Source: Coriaria nepalensis
Taxonomy: Eukaryota; Streptophyta; Magnoliopsida; Cucurbitales; Coriariaceae
Length of the DNA stretch: 64,000 nt
NCBI GenBank assembly: GCA_027186245.1
Contig: CP114481.1
Span: 33,015,501-33,079,500, forward strand
Direction of reading: 5' to 3'
Shown here: positions 1 to 11,772 of the stretch, piece after piece
How positions within the stretch are numbered: the first letter of the stretch is position 1
Layout: each line of letters starts with the position of its first letter
The notes under the pieces: model-generated
What the model was told of the DNA's origin: nothing
Database searches by the model: none
What the model saw: the letters and a program-made list of their open reading frames with translations, nothing else
Made by a program: the position numbers and the translations under genes

Positions 1-20
1 TTGCAAATGATCATTGCAAG
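1..20 (+). repeat. Internal sub-repeat: positions 1-20 resemble 52-71 of the same monomer
   Basis: Positions 1-20 (core AATGATCATTGCAAG) align with positions 52-71 (core AATGAGTCATTTCAAG) with two substitutions and two single-base gaps. Both halves carry a near-palindromic centre, ATGATCAT and ATGAGTCAT. This suggests that the 142 bp unit grew from shorter repeats, although low-complexity AT-rich sequence could give some of this similarity by chance. The left copy also has TTGCAA repeated with a 13 bp spacing, and TTCAA recurs with a 13 bp spacing at 53 and 66. Confidence 0.5.
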
Positions 21-56
21 GAAAGTGTGCATTCGTTTAACCTTAAAATCATTTCA

Positions 57-65
57 ATGAGTCAT
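57..65 (+). promoter_or_regulatory. Perfect bZIP (AP-1/GCN4-type) palindrome ATGAGTCAT, one per monomer
   Basis: The nine-base sequence ATGAGTCAT matches the known TGA(G/C)TCA site of AP-1/GCN4-family bZIP factors. It is present at the same position in most monomers, giving hundreds of sites spaced 142 bp apart. One linked subtype has TTAGTCATT instead, which breaks the site (for example 1,335-1,343 and 4,033-4,041). A few copies have other changes, such as TTACTCATT near 5,738 and CGTGTCATT near 3,607. Whether any protein binds is unknown; the motif may be incidental in AT-rich DNA. Confidence 0.5.
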
Positions 66-91
66 TTCAAGTCAATAACTTATTTCAAAGC

Positions 92-105
92 AATTCGAAC
101 GAATT
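92..105 (+). repeat. Inverted repeat AATTCG-AA-CGAATT overlapping the EcoRI site
   Basis: Six-base arms are perfectly complementary around a 2 bp centre in the CAATTCGAACGAATTC subtype. The right arm overlaps GAATTC (101-106). Subtypes with AAGTCGAACG lose the left arm, and subtypes with ACGTATTC lose the right arm and the EcoRI site. An EcoRI digest should therefore give a 142 bp ladder with multimers where ACGTATTC monomers sit. Confidence 0.75.
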
Positions 106-1403
106 CTATTTTTGCACTACAGACACAACTTTTGTGCATAACTTGCAAATGATCATTGCAAGGAAAGTGTGCTTTCGTTTAACCTTAAAATCATTTCAAT
201 GAGTCATTTCAAGTCAATAACTTATTTCAAAGCAATTCGAACGAATTCTATTTTTGCACTACAGACACAACTTTTGTGCATAACTTGCAAATGATCATTG
301 CAAGGAAAGTGTGCTTTCTTTTAACCTTAAAATCATTTCAATGAGTCATTTCAAGTCAATCACTTATCTTAAAGCAAGTCGAATGAATTCAAGTTTTGCA
401 CTACAGACACAACTTTTGTGCATAACTTGCAAATGGTCATTGCAAGGAAAGTGTGCATTCGTTTAACCTTAAAATCATTTCAATGAGTCATTTCAAGTCA
501 ATAACTTATTTCAAAGCAATTCGAACGAATTCTATTTTTGCACTACAGACACAACTTTTGTGCATAACTTGCAAATGATCATTGCAAGGAAAGTGTGCTT
601 TCGTTTAACCTTAAAATCATTTCAATGAGTCATTTCAAGTCAATAACTTATCTCAAAGCAAGTCGAACGTATTCTAGTTTTCCAGTACAGACACAACTTT
701 TGTGCATAACTTGCAAATGATCATTGCAAGGAAAGTGTGCATTCGTTTAACCTTAAAATCATTTCAATGAGTCATTTCAAGTCAATAACTTATGTCAAAG
801 CAAGTCGAACGTATTCTAGTTTTCCAGTACAGACACAACTTTTGTGCATAACTTGCAAATGATCATTGCAAGGAAAGTTTGCTTTCGTTTAACCTTAAAA
901 TCATTTCAATGAGTCATTTCAAGTCAATAACTTATCTCAAAGCAAGTCGAATGAATTCTAGTTTTGCACTACAGACACAACTTTTGTGTATAACTTGCAA
1001 ATGATCATTGCAAGGAAAGTGTGCATTCTTTTAACCTTAAAATCATATCAATGAGTCATTTCAAGTCAATAACTTATTTCAAAGCAATTTGAACGAATTC
1101 TAATTTTGCACTACACACACAAGTTTTGTGCATAACTTGCAAATTATCATTCCAAGGAAAGTGGGTATTCGTTTAACCTTAAAATCATTTCAATGAGTCA
1201 TTTCAAGTCAATAACCTATTTCAAAACAAGCCGAACGAATTCTAGTTTTCCACTACAGTCACAACTTTTGTGCATAACTTGCAAATGATCATTCCAAGGA
1301 AAGTGTGCATTCGTTTAACCTTAAAATAATTTCAATTAGTCATTTCAAGTCAGTCACTAATTTCAAAGCAATTCGAATGAATTTAATTTTTGCACTACAA
1401 ACA

Positions 1404-1423
1404 CAAGTTTTGTGCATAACTTG
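1404..1423 (+). repeat. Subtype-specific hairpin CAAGTT-(8)-AACTTG
   Basis: In monomers reading ACAAACACAAGTTTTG, a single C-to-G change makes CAAGTT, which is complementary to AACTTG eight bases later, across the monomer junction. Most other monomers read CAACTT and lack this pairing. The form recurs many times, for example near 4,098-4,117, 18,301 and 43,995, always within the TTAGTCATT subtype or a derivative of it. Confidence 0.6.
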
Positions 1424-1540
1424 CAAATGATCATTGCAAGGAAAGTGTGCTTTCGTTTAACCTTAAAATCATTTCAATGAGTCATTTCAAGTCAATAACA
1501 TATTTCAAAGCAAGTCGAACGAATTCTAGTTTTGCACTAC

Positions 1541-4500
1541 AGACACAACTTTTGTGCATAACTTGCAAATTATCATTCCAAGGAAAGTGGGTATTCGTTT
1601 AACCAGAAAATCATTTCAATGAGTCATTTCAAGTCAATAACCTATTTCAAAACAAGTCGAACGAATTCTAGTTTTCCACTACAGACACAACTTTTGTGCA
1701 TAACTTGCAAATGATCATTGCAAGGAAAGTGTGCATTCGTTTAACCATAAAATCATTTCAATTAGTCATTTCAAGTCAATCACTAATTTCAAAGCAATTC
1801 GAACGAATTTTATTTTTGCACTACAAACACAAGTTTTGTGCATAACTTGCAAATGATCATTCCAAGGAAAGTGTGCATTTATTTAACCTTAAAATCATTT
1901 CAATCAGTCATTTCAAGTAAATATCATATTTCAAAGAAATTCGAACGAATTCTATTTTTGCACTACAAACACAACTTTTGTGCATAACTTGCAAATGATC
2001 ATTGCAAGGAAAGTGTGCTTTTGTTTAACCTTAAAATCATTTCAATGAGTCATTTCAAGTCAATAACTTATCTCAAAGCAAGTCGAATGAATTCTAGTTT
2101 TGCACTACACACACAACTTTTGTGCATAACTTGCAAATGATCATTGCAAGGAAAGTGTGCATTCCTTTAACCTTAAAATCATATCAATGAGTCATTTCAA
2201 GTCAATAACTTATCTCAAAGCAAGTCCAATGAATTCTAGTTTTGCACTACAGACACAACTTTTGTGCATAACTGGCAAATGATCATTGCAAGGAAAGTAT
2301 GCATTCGTTTAAATTTAAAATCATTTCAATGAGTCATTTCAAGTCAATAATTTACTTCAAAGCAAGTCGAACAAATTCTAGTTTTCCACTACAGACACCA
2401 CTTTTGTGCATAACTTGCGAATGATCATTGCATGGAAAATGTGCATTCGTTTAACCTTAAAATCATTTCAATGAGTCATTTCAAGTCAATAACTTATGTC
2501 AAAGCAAGTCGAACGTATTCTAGTTTTCCAGTACAGACACAACTTTTATGCATAACTTGCAAATGATCATTGCAAGGAAAGTGTGCTTTCGTTTAACCTT
2601 AAAATCATTTCAATGAGTCATTTCAAGTCAATAACTTATTTTAAAGCAAGTCGAACGAATTCTAGTTTTGGACTACAAACACAACTTTTCTGCATAACTA
2701 GCAAATTATCATTCCAAGGAAAGTGGGTATTCGTTTAACCTTAAAATCATTTCAATGAGTCATTTCAAGTCAATAACTTATTTCAAAGCAATTCGAACGA
2801 ATTCTATTTTTGCACTACAGACACAACTTTTGTGCATAACTTGCAAATGATCATTGCAAGGAAAGTGTGCTTTCGTTTAACCTTAAAATCATTTCAATGA
2901 GTCATTTCAAGTCAATAACTTATTTCAATGCAATTCGAACGAATTCTATTTTTGCACTACAGACACAACTTTTGTGCATAACTTGCAAATGATCATTGCA
3001 AGGAAAGTGTGCATTCGTTTAACCTTAAAATCATTTCAATGAGTCATTTCAAGTCAATAACTTATCTCAAAGCAAGTCGAATGAATTCTAGTTTTGCACT
3101 ACAGACACAACTTTTGTGCATAACTTGCGAATGATCATTGCAAGGAAAGTGTGCATTCTTTTAACCTTAAAATCATATCAATGAGTCATTTCAAGTCAAT
3201 AACCTATTTCAAAACAAGTCGAACGAATTCTAGTTTTCCACTACAGACACAACTTTTGTGCATAACTTGCAAATGATCATTGCAAGGAAAGTGTGCATTC
3301 GTTTAAAATTAAAATCATTACAATGAGTCATTTCAAGTCAATAACTTACTTCAAAGCAAGTCGAACGAATTCTAGTTTTGCTCTACAGACACAACTTTTG
3401 TGCGTAACTTGCAAATGATCATTGCAAGGAAAGTGTGCATTCGTTTAAAATTAAAATCATTTCAAGAAGTCATTTCCAGTCAATAACTTACTTCAAAGCA
3501 AGTCGAACGAATTCTAGTTTTGCACTACAGACACAACTTTTGTGCATAACTTGCAAATGATCAGTGCAAGGAAAGTGTGCATTCGTTCAACCTTAAAATC
3601 ATTTCAACGTGTCATTTCAAGTCAATAACTTATTTCAAAGCAATTCGAACGAATTCTATTTTTGCACTACAGACACAACTTTTGTGCATAATTTGCAAAT
3701 GATCATTGCAAGGAAAGTGTGCATTCGTTTAACCTTATAATCATCTCAATTAGTCATTTCAAGTCAATCACTAATTTCAAAGCAATTCGAACGAATTCTA
3801 ATTTTGCACTACAGACACAACTTTTGTGCATAACTTGCAAATGGTCATTGCAAGGAAAGTGTGCATTCGTTTAACCTTAAAATCATTTCAATGAGTCATT
3901 TCAAGTCAATAACTTATGTCAAAGCAAGTCGAACGTATTCTAGTTTTCCAGTACAGACACAACTTTTGTGCATAACTTGCAAATGATCATTGCAAGGAAA
4001 GTTTGCATTCGTTTAACCTTAAAATCATTTCAATTAGTCATTTCAAGTCAATCACTAATTTCAAAGCAATTCGAACGAATTCTAATTTTGCACTACAAAC
4101 ACAAGTTTTGTGCATAACTTGCAAATTATCATTCCAAGGAAAGTAGGTATTCGTTTAACCTTAAAATCATTTCAATGAGTCATTTCAAGTCAATAACTTA
4201 TCTCAAAGCAAGTCGAATGAATTCTAGTTTTGCACTACAGACACAACTTTTGTGCATAACTTGCAAATGGTCATTGCAAGGAAAGTGTGCATTCGTTTAA
4301 CCTTAAAATCATTTCAATGAGTCATTTCAAGTCAATAACTTATGTCAAAGCAAGTCGAACGTATTCTAGTTTTCCAGTACAGACACAACTTTTGTGCATA
4401 ACTTGCAAATGATCATTGCAAGGAAAGTTTGCATTCGTTTAACCTTAAAATCATTTCAATTAGTCATTTCAAGTCAATCACTAATTTCAAAGCAATTCGA

Positions 4501-6234
4501 ACGAATTCTAATTTTGCACTACAAACACAAGTTTTGTGCATAACTTGCAAATTATCATTCCAAGGAAAGAAGGTATTCGTTTAACCTTAAAATCATTTCA
4601 ATGAGTCATTTCAAGTCAATAACTTATCTCAAAGCAAGTCGAATGAATTCTAGTTTTGCACTACAGACACAACTTTTGTGCATAACTTGCAAATGATCAT
4701 TGCAAGGAAAGTGTGCTTTCGTTTAACCTTAAAATCATTTCAATGAGTCATTTCAAGTCAATAACTTATCTCAAAGCAAGTCGAATGAATTCTAGTTTTG
4801 CACTACAGACACAACTTTTGTGCATAACTTGCAAATGATCATTGCAAGGAAAGTGTGCATTCTTTTAACCTTAAAATCATATCAATGAGTCATTTCAAGT
4901 CAATAACCTATTTCAAAACAAGTCGAACGAATTCTAGTTTGCCACTACAGACACAACTTTTGTGCATAACTTGCAAATGATCATTGCAAGGAAAGTGTGC
5001 ATTCGTTTAAAATTAAAATCATTTCAATGAGTCATTTCAAGTCAATAACTTACTTCAAAGCAAGTCGAACGAATTCGAGATTTGCACTACAGACACAACT
5101 TTTGTGCATAACTTGCAAATGATCATTGCAAGGAAAGTGTGCATTCGTTTAACCTTAAAATCATTTCAATGAGTCATTTCAAGTCAATAACTTATGTCAA
5201 AGCAAGTCGAACGTATTCTAGTTTTCCAGTACAGACACAACTTTTGTGCATAACTTGCAAATGATCATTGCAAGGAAAGTGTGCATTCGTTTAACCTTAA
5301 AATCATTTCAATGAGTCATTTCAAGTCAATAACTTATTTCAAAGCAATTCGAACGAATTCTATTTTTGCACTACAGACACAACTTTTGTGCATAACTTGC
5401 AAATGATCATTGCAAGGAAAGTGTGCTTTCGTTTAACCTTAAAATCATTTCAATGAGTCATTTCAAGTCAATAACTTATCTCAAAGCAAGTCGAATGAAT
5501 TCTAGTTTTGCACTACAGACACAACTTTTGTGCATAACTTGCAAATGGTCATTGCAAGGAAAGTGTGCATTCGTTTAACCTTAAAATCATTTCAATGAGT
5601 CATTTCAAGTCAATAACTTATGTCAAAGCAAGTCGAACGTATTCTAGTTTTCCAGTACAGACACAACTTTTGTGCATAACTTGCAAATGATCATTGCAAG
5701 GAAAGTTTGCATTCGTTTAACCTTAAAATCATTTCAATTACTCATTTCAAGTCAATCACTAATTTCAAAGCAATTCGAACGAATTCTAATTTTGCACTAC
5801 AAACACAAGTTTTGTGCATAACTTGCAAATTATCATTCCAAGGAAAGTAGGTATTCGTTTAACCTTAAAATCATTTCAATGAGTCATTTCAAGTCAATAA
5901 CTTATGTCAAAGCATGTCGAACGTATTCTAGTTTTCCAGTACAGACACAACTTTTGTGCATAACTTGCAAATGATCATTGCAAGGAAAGTTTGCATTCGT
6001 TTAACCTTAAAATCATTCCAATGAGTCATTTCAAGTCAATAACTTATTTCAAAGCAATTCGAACGAATTCTATTTTTGCACTACAGACACAACTTTTGTG
6101 CATAACTTGCAAATGATCATTGCAAGGAAAGTGTGCTTTCGTTTAACCTTAAAATCATTTCAATGAGTCATTTCAAGTCAATAACTTATCTCAAAGCAAG
6201 TCGAATGAATTCTAGTTTTGCACTACAGACACAA
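1541..6234 (+). repeat. 39-monomer duplication, copy 1
   Basis: This stretch matches 7,079-11,772 at a constant offset of 5,538 bp (39 x 142). By eye I found four substitutions in 4,694 bp: 1605/7143, 2314/7852, 3657/9195 and 4198/9736. The match stops at 1,540/7,078 on the left and 6,235/11,773 on the right. Rare private variants such as CACCACTTTTG with GCATGGAAAATG (near 2,400), TTTTATGCATAAC (2,545) and CAACGTGTCATT (3,605) occur in both copies. That proves shared descent rather than parallel mutation. Confidence 0.93.
3835..4686 (+). repeat. Three-monomer cassette in tandem (2 x 426 bp)
   Basis: The cassette is a monomer with AAATGGTCATTG and ACGTATTC/CCAGTAC, then one with GAAAGTTTGC and TTAGTCATT, then one with AAATTATCATTCC and CTTATCTC. 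It occurs twice in a row here, and the second copy carries GGAAAGAAGGT. The same order recurs from 5,539, 6,249, 9,373, 9,799, 11,077, 12,639, 18,745, 22,437, 23,573 and 24,567, with small differences. It is a module that moved as a unit. Confidence 0.8.
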
Positions 6235-7078
6235 TTTTTGTGCATAACTTGCAAATGGTCATTGCAAGGAAAGTGTGCATTCGTTTAACCTTAAAATCAT
6301 TTCAATGAGTCATTTCAAGTCAATAACTTATGTCAAAGCAAGTCAAACGTATTCTAGTTTTCCAGTACAGACACAACTTTTGTGCTTAACTTGCAAATGA
6401 TCATTGCAAGGAAAGTTTGCATTCGTTTAACCTTAAAATCATTTCAATTAGTCATTTCAAGTCAATCACTAATTTCAAAGCAATTCGAACGAATTCTAAT
6501 TTTGCACTACAAACACAAGTTTTGTGCATAACTTGCAAATTATCATTCCAAGGAAAGTAGGTATTCGTTTAACCTTAAAATCATTTCAATGAGTCATTTC
6601 AAGTCAATAACTTATCTCAAAGCAAGTCGAATGAATTCTAGTTTTGCACTACAGACACAACTTTTGTGCATAACTTGCAAATGATCAATGCAAGGAAAGT
6701 GTGCATTTTTTTAACCTTAAAATCATATCAATGAGTCATTTCAAGTCAATAACCTATTTCAAAACAAGTCGAACGAATTCTAGTTTTCCACTACAGACAC
6801 AACTTTTGTGCATAACTTGCAAATGATCATTGCAAGGAAAGTGTGCATTCGTTTAACCTTAAAATCATTTCAATGAGTCATTTCAAGTCAATAACTTATT
6901 TCAAAGCAATTCGAACGAATTCTATTTTTGCACTACAGACACAAATTTTGTGCATAACTTGCAAATGATCATTGCAAGGAAAGTGTGCTTTCGTTTAACC
7001 TTAAAATCATTTCAATGAGTCATTTCAAGTCAATAACTTATCTCAAAGCAAGTCGAATGAATTCTAGTTTTGCACTAT

Positions 7079-10000
7079 AGACACAACTTTTGTGCATAAC
7101 TTGCAAATTATCATTCCAAGGAAAGTGGGTATTCGTTTAACCTGAAAATCATTTCAATGAGTCATTTCAAGTCAATAACCTATTTCAAAACAAGTCGAAC
7201 GAATTCTAGTTTTCCACTACAGACACAACTTTTGTGCATAACTTGCAAATGATCATTGCAAGGAAAGTGTGCATTCGTTTAACCATAAAATCATTTCAAT
7301 TAGTCATTTCAAGTCAATCACTAATTTCAAAGCAATTCGAACGAATTTTATTTTTGCACTACAAACACAAGTTTTGTGCATAACTTGCAAATGATCATTC
7401 CAAGGAAAGTGTGCATTTATTTAACCTTAAAATCATTTCAATCAGTCATTTCAAGTAAATATCATATTTCAAAGAAATTCGAACGAATTCTATTTTTGCA
7501 CTACAAACACAACTTTTGTGCATAACTTGCAAATGATCATTGCAAGGAAAGTGTGCTTTTGTTTAACCTTAAAATCATTTCAATGAGTCATTTCAAGTCA
7601 ATAACTTATCTCAAAGCAAGTCGAATGAATTCTAGTTTTGCACTACACACACAACTTTTGTGCATAACTTGCAAATGATCATTGCAAGGAAAGTGTGCAT
7701 TCCTTTAACCTTAAAATCATATCAATGAGTCATTTCAAGTCAATAACTTATCTCAAAGCAAGTCCAATGAATTCTAGTTTTGCACTACAGACACAACTTT
7801 TGTGCATAACTGGCAAATGATCATTGCAAGGAAAGTATGCATTCGTTTAAAATTAAAATCATTTCAATGAGTCATTTCAAGTCAATAATTTACTTCAAAG
7901 CAAGTCGAACAAATTCTAGTTTTCCACTACAGACACCACTTTTGTGCATAACTTGCGAATGATCATTGCATGGAAAATGTGCATTCGTTTAACCTTAAAA
8001 TCATTTCAATGAGTCATTTCAAGTCAATAACTTATGTCAAAGCAAGTCGAACGTATTCTAGTTTTCCAGTACAGACACAACTTTTATGCATAACTTGCAA
8101 ATGATCATTGCAAGGAAAGTGTGCTTTCGTTTAACCTTAAAATCATTTCAATGAGTCATTTCAAGTCAATAACTTATTTTAAAGCAAGTCGAACGAATTC
8201 TAGTTTTGGACTACAAACACAACTTTTCTGCATAACTAGCAAATTATCATTCCAAGGAAAGTGGGTATTCGTTTAACCTTAAAATCATTTCAATGAGTCA
8301 TTTCAAGTCAATAACTTATTTCAAAGCAATTCGAACGAATTCTATTTTTGCACTACAGACACAACTTTTGTGCATAACTTGCAAATGATCATTGCAAGGA
8401 AAGTGTGCTTTCGTTTAACCTTAAAATCATTTCAATGAGTCATTTCAAGTCAATAACTTATTTCAATGCAATTCGAACGAATTCTATTTTTGCACTACAG
8501 ACACAACTTTTGTGCATAACTTGCAAATGATCATTGCAAGGAAAGTGTGCATTCGTTTAACCTTAAAATCATTTCAATGAGTCATTTCAAGTCAATAACT
8601 TATCTCAAAGCAAGTCGAATGAATTCTAGTTTTGCACTACAGACACAACTTTTGTGCATAACTTGCGAATGATCATTGCAAGGAAAGTGTGCATTCTTTT
8701 AACCTTAAAATCATATCAATGAGTCATTTCAAGTCAATAACCTATTTCAAAACAAGTCGAACGAATTCTAGTTTTCCACTACAGACACAACTTTTGTGCA
8801 TAACTTGCAAATGATCATTGCAAGGAAAGTGTGCATTCGTTTAAAATTAAAATCATTACAATGAGTCATTTCAAGTCAATAACTTACTTCAAAGCAAGTC
8901 GAACGAATTCTAGTTTTGCTCTACAGACACAACTTTTGTGCGTAACTTGCAAATGATCATTGCAAGGAAAGTGTGCATTCGTTTAAAATTAAAATCATTT
9001 CAAGAAGTCATTTCCAGTCAATAACTTACTTCAAAGCAAGTCGAACGAATTCTAGTTTTGCACTACAGACACAACTTTTGTGCATAACTTGCAAATGATC
9101 AGTGCAAGGAAAGTGTGCATTCGTTCAACCTTAAAATCATTTCAACGTGTCATTTCAAGTCAATAACTTATTTCAAAGCAATTCGAACGAATTCGATTTT
9201 TGCACTACAGACACAACTTTTGTGCATAATTTGCAAATGATCATTGCAAGGAAAGTGTGCATTCGTTTAACCTTATAATCATCTCAATTAGTCATTTCAA
9301 GTCAATCACTAATTTCAAAGCAATTCGAACGAATTCTAATTTTGCACTACAGACACAACTTTTGTGCATAACTTGCAAATGGTCATTGCAAGGAAAGTGT
9401 GCATTCGTTTAACCTTAAAATCATTTCAATGAGTCATTTCAAGTCAATAACTTATGTCAAAGCAAGTCGAACGTATTCTAGTTTTCCAGTACAGACACAA
9501 CTTTTGTGCATAACTTGCAAATGATCATTGCAAGGAAAGTTTGCATTCGTTTAACCTTAAAATCATTTCAATTAGTCATTTCAAGTCAATCACTAATTTC
9601 AAAGCAATTCGAACGAATTCTAATTTTGCACTACAAACACAAGTTTTGTGCATAACTTGCAAATTATCATTCCAAGGAAAGTAGGTATTCGTTTAACCTT
9701 AAAATCATTTCAATGAGTCATTTCAAGTCAATAACATATCTCAAAGCAAGTCGAATGAATTCTAGTTTTGCACTACAGACACAACTTTTGTGCATAACTT
9801 GCAAATGGTCATTGCAAGGAAAGTGTGCATTCGTTTAACCTTAAAATCATTTCAATGAGTCATTTCAAGTCAATAACTTATGTCAAAGCAAGTCGAACGT
9901 ATTCTAGTTTTCCAGTACAGACACAACTTTTGTGCATAACTTGCAAATGATCATTGCAAGGAAAGTTTGCATTCGTTTAACCTTAAAATCATTTCAATTA

Positions 10001-11772
10001 GTCATTTCAAGTCAATCACTAATTTCAAAGCAATTCGAACGAATTCTAATTTTGCACTACAAACACAAGTTTTGTGCATAACTTGCAAATTATCATTCCA
10101 AGGAAAGAAGGTATTCGTTTAACCTTAAAATCATTTCAATGAGTCATTTCAAGTCAATAACTTATCTCAAAGCAAGTCGAATGAATTCTAGTTTTGCACT
10201 ACAGACACAACTTTTGTGCATAACTTGCAAATGATCATTGCAAGGAAAGTGTGCTTTCGTTTAACCTTAAAATCATTTCAATGAGTCATTTCAAGTCAAT
10301 AACTTATCTCAAAGCAAGTCGAATGAATTCTAGTTTTGCACTACAGACACAACTTTTGTGCATAACTTGCAAATGATCATTGCAAGGAAAGTGTGCATTC
10401 TTTTAACCTTAAAATCATATCAATGAGTCATTTCAAGTCAATAACCTATTTCAAAACAAGTCGAACGAATTCTAGTTTGCCACTACAGACACAACTTTTG
10501 TGCATAACTTGCAAATGATCATTGCAAGGAAAGTGTGCATTCGTTTAAAATTAAAATCATTTCAATGAGTCATTTCAAGTCAATAACTTACTTCAAAGCA
10601 AGTCGAACGAATTCGAGATTTGCACTACAGACACAACTTTTGTGCATAACTTGCAAATGATCATTGCAAGGAAAGTGTGCATTCGTTTAACCTTAAAATC
10701 ATTTCAATGAGTCATTTCAAGTCAATAACTTATGTCAAAGCAAGTCGAACGTATTCTAGTTTTCCAGTACAGACACAACTTTTGTGCATAACTTGCAAAT
10801 GATCATTGCAAGGAAAGTGTGCATTCGTTTAACCTTAAAATCATTTCAATGAGTCATTTCAAGTCAATAACTTATTTCAAAGCAATTCGAACGAATTCTA
10901 TTTTTGCACTACAGACACAACTTTTGTGCATAACTTGCAAATGATCATTGCAAGGAAAGTGTGCTTTCGTTTAACCTTAAAATCATTTCAATGAGTCATT
11001 TCAAGTCAATAACTTATCTCAAAGCAAGTCGAATGAATTCTAGTTTTGCACTACAGACACAACTTTTGTGCATAACTTGCAAATGGTCATTGCAAGGAAA
11101 GTGTGCATTCGTTTAACCTTAAAATCATTTCAATGAGTCATTTCAAGTCAATAACTTATGTCAAAGCAAGTCGAACGTATTCTAGTTTTCCAGTACAGAC
11201 ACAACTTTTGTGCATAACTTGCAAATGATCATTGCAAGGAAAGTTTGCATTCGTTTAACCTTAAAATCATTTCAATTACTCATTTCAAGTCAATCACTAA
11301 TTTCAAAGCAATTCGAACGAATTCTAATTTTGCACTACAAACACAAGTTTTGTGCATAACTTGCAAATTATCATTCCAAGGAAAGTAGGTATTCGTTTAA
11401 CCTTAAAATCATTTCAATGAGTCATTTCAAGTCAATAACTTATGTCAAAGCATGTCGAACGTATTCTAGTTTTCCAGTACAGACACAACTTTTGTGCATA
11501 ACTTGCAAATGATCATTGCAAGGAAAGTTTGCATTCGTTTAACCTTAAAATCATTCCAATGAGTCATTTCAAGTCAATAACTTATTTCAAAGCAATTCGA
11601 ACGAATTCTATTTTTGCACTACAGACACAACTTTTGTGCATAACTTGCAAATGATCATTGCAAGGAAAGTGTGCTTTCGTTTAACCTTAAAATCATTTCA
11701 ATGAGTCATTTCAAGTCAATAACTTATCTCAAAGCAAGTCGAATGAATTCTAGTTTTGCACTACAGACACAA
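7079..11772 (+). repeat. 39-monomer duplication, copy 2
   Basis: Second copy of the block at 1,541-6,234, about 99.9% identical by eye. At its right end the match breaks because a further 11-monomer tandem duplication begins there. The tail of the original unit (6,541-7,077) reappears later at 12,931-13,467 with an offset of 6,390 bp (45 x 142). Copy 2 is therefore a 39-monomer unit that later grew by a net six monomers. Confidence 0.93.

Larger units (their letters stand above)
1..142 (+). repeat. Reference monomer of the satellite
   Basis: Used here as the coordinate frame. Landmarks in order: TTGCAA twice (1-6 and 14-19) flanking ATGATCA; GGAAAGTGTGC (20-30); TTCGTTTAACC (32-42); the palindromic ATGAGTCAT (57-65); TTTCAA-type words at 52-57, 65-70 and 83-88; an AATTCG-AA-CGAATT inverted repeat (92-105); an EcoRI site GAATTC (101-106); GCACTACAGACACAAC (114-129); and TTTTGTGCATAAC (130-142). 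Since 142 is 3 x 47 + 1, the reading frame changes with each monomer. Stops TGA (8-10) and TAA (139-141) occur in most copies, so the repeat is non-coding. The start point is arbitrary. Confidence 0.95.
1..1540 (+). repeat. Left edge segment of mixed monomers
   Basis: Eleven monomers of several subtypes: ATTCGAACGAATTCTATTTTT forms at the start, ACGTATTC/CCAGTAC forms near 670-840, and the TTAGTCATT form near 1,335. The segment belongs to the same array but is not part of the 39-monomer duplication that starts at about 1,541. It contains nothing other than satellite. Confidence 0.85.

Noticed and set aside
32..48. CENP-B box in TTCGTTTAACCTTAAA
   Set aside because: Matches the TTCG----A half of the known box but lacks the CGGG half, which is required.
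91..110. RNA polymerase III B box (GTTCGAA on the minus strand), hinting at a tRNA-derived element
   Set aside because: Only the core GTTCGAAT matches, the trailing CC is absent, no A box is found at the right distance, and most subtypes lose the core.
1..142. Hammerhead ribozyme of the kind found in some animal satellites
   Set aside because: No CTGATGA core with a matching GAAA and cleavage triplet is seen on the plus strand, and I did not find one on the minus strand; AATGAGTC is not the conserved core.
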